From NCBI GenBank assembly GCA_003240795.1, contig QFNK01000017.1, positions 1 to 14,366 of the forward strand: a stretch of DNA of 14,366 bases, read 5' to 3'. Made by a program: the position numbers and the translations under genes. Every line of letters begins with the position of its first letter. The first letter of the stretch is position 1. The notes under the pieces were generated by a model. It was not told where the DNA came from and made no database searches. It worked only from the letters and a program-made list of their open reading frames with translations. This DNA comes from Micavibrio aeruginosavorus. Lineage in GTDB: Bacteria > Pseudomonadota > Alphaproteobacteria > Micavibrionales > Micavibrionaceae. Of this stretch, positions 13,892 to 14,366 are shown one piece after another.

Positions 13892-13919
13892 ACCGTATCG
13901 GAAATGCAATAAATACGGT
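13892..13919. repeat. 7-bp inverted repeat ACCGTAT / ATACGGT
   Basis: Perfect arms at 13892-13898 and 13913-13919 are separated by 14 AT-rich bases. The left arm overlaps one GTATCG copy. It sits between the DnaA boxes and the promoter of the AsmA-family gene, and may be part of the same regulatory region. Confidence 0.45.
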
Positions 13920-13938
13920 GATTTAACCCTTCGGACTT

Positions 13939-13967
13939 TTGATCCGGAATTATTCAAGATATATAAA
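13939..13967 (+). promoter_or_regulatory. Sigma-70-type promoter of the AsmA-family gene
   Basis: TTGATC (13939-13944) is followed after 17 bases by TATAAA (13962-13967). Transcription would start near 13974, about 49 bases before ATG 14023. The surrounding 13945-13980 stretch is AT-rich. Apart from the elements listed here, 13678-14022 (345 bases) contains no gene. Confidence 0.55.
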
Positions 13968-14022
13968 TGTTCTATATGTTTGTCCCGCCATCATGTCCGG
14001 CAGCCTTTTACACGGAGATATT

Positions 14023-14366
14023 ATGAAACGCAGTTTTTCGATCGCCCTTGGAATTTTTGTCCTTCTGTTCGCAGGCCTTTTGATCGGCCCGTCGTTCATG
14101 GACTGGAACAAATACAAGCCGCAGATCGTAGAGCAGGCGAAGGTGCTGGGCGGATACGACATTGCGATCAACGGCGACATCAACCTGTCGCTTCTGCCGT
14201 CGCCGCAATTAAAACTTGAAGGCCTCACCGTTCAGGCACCGCGCGGCAGTGCGCCGAACCTTCTGACCATGAAGCAGGCGAATGTTAGCGTGGCGTTGTT
14301 CCCGCTGCTATCCGGTAACATCGCGGTCGATACAGTGCGTCTGGTCAATCCGGACATCCAGCTGGA
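14023..14366 (+). CDS. AsmA family protein, N-terminal part (runs off the window)
   Basis: The open frame continues to the window end, giving 114 residues. It starts with a basic residue pair, one transmembrane helix (about 5-24), then D-W-N-K-Y-K-P-Q-I, followed by the strand pattern of AsmA N-termini: G-G-Y-D-I-A-I-N-G-D-I, L-S-L-L-P-S-P-Q-L, L-E-G-L-T-V, and later V-S-V-A-L-F-P-L-L-S-G-N-I. AsmA-like proteins are inner-membrane-anchored, periplasmic bridge-like proteins linked to lipid transport and outer-membrane homeostasis. CGGAG lies 6 bases before the ATG. Length, C-terminus and operon partners lie beyond the window. Confidence 0.88.
   Translation, partial: MKRSFSIALGIFVLLFAGLLIGPSFMDWNKYKPQIVEQAKVLGGYDIAINGDINLSLLPSPQLKLEGLTVQAPRGSAPNLLTMKQANVSVALFPLLSGNIAVDTVRLVNPDIQL

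Larger units (their letters stand above)
13686..13900. repeat. Six dispersed CGATAC/GTATCG hexamers
   Basis: CGATAC occurs at 13686, 13708, 13799 and 13851, and its complement GTATCG at 13741 and 13895. In 215 bases about 0.1 copies would be expected by chance with equal base use. Some copies lie in the arms of hairpins, others do not. They could be binding sites for an unknown protein. Confidence 0.7.

Overview
The window looks like chromosomal DNA of an alphaproteobacterium, possibly Rhodospirillales- or Micavibrio-like. The grounds are gene content, protein style and a GC-rich but not extreme composition; no marker gene settles the genus. No rRNA, tRNA, CRISPR array, insertion sequence or prophage gene was seen.

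Left part (1-4663), housekeeping and envelope. The membrane-anchored C-terminus of an unknown protein runs into hslO (redox chaperone Hsp33), which overlaps a small lipoprotein gene by one base. This unit ends at an intrinsic terminator facing a convergent OmpA-domain lipoprotein gene with its own terminator. After a 372-base divergent intergenic region, a DJ-1/PfpI-family gene with a strong sigma-70-type promoter is followed 19 bases later by prfB (release factor 2). prfB is split by the classical autoregulatory +1 frameshift: AGGAGG, then CTT TGA C. A simple ORF caller sees only the second part.

Middle part (4762-9755), the most unusual region. Two consecutive exported proteins share an N-terminal domain of about 130 residues that has not been named from sequence here. 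Both copies carry two cysteines exactly 109 residues apart and align without gaps between them. The first protein ends in two tandem TcpQ/PilL-type domains, as found in secretin- or pilus-associated proteins. The second is a 1154-residue protein, mostly Ala/Lys/Glu/Gln coiled coil, with a separate C-terminal globular domain. They may form an envelope-spanning or surface complex.

Right part (9900-13677), polyhydroxyalkanoate (PHA) metabolism. phaR (regulator, minus strand) is divergent from a short class III-like PHA synthase gene, followed by phaA (acetyl-CoA acetyltransferase) and phaB (acetoacetyl-CoA reductase). Together they cover acetyl-CoA to polymer. No phaE or phasin gene is in view. 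The phaR/phaC intergenic region holds a near-perfect TGCA-ended palindrome overlapping a self-complementary -35 hexamer that could serve both promoters.

The last intergenic region (13678-14022) contains three DnaA boxes in one orientation, six CGATAC/GTATCG hexamers, two long inverted repeats and an AT-rich end. It is a candidate DnaA-controlled or replication-related site. The window ends inside an AsmA-family gene.
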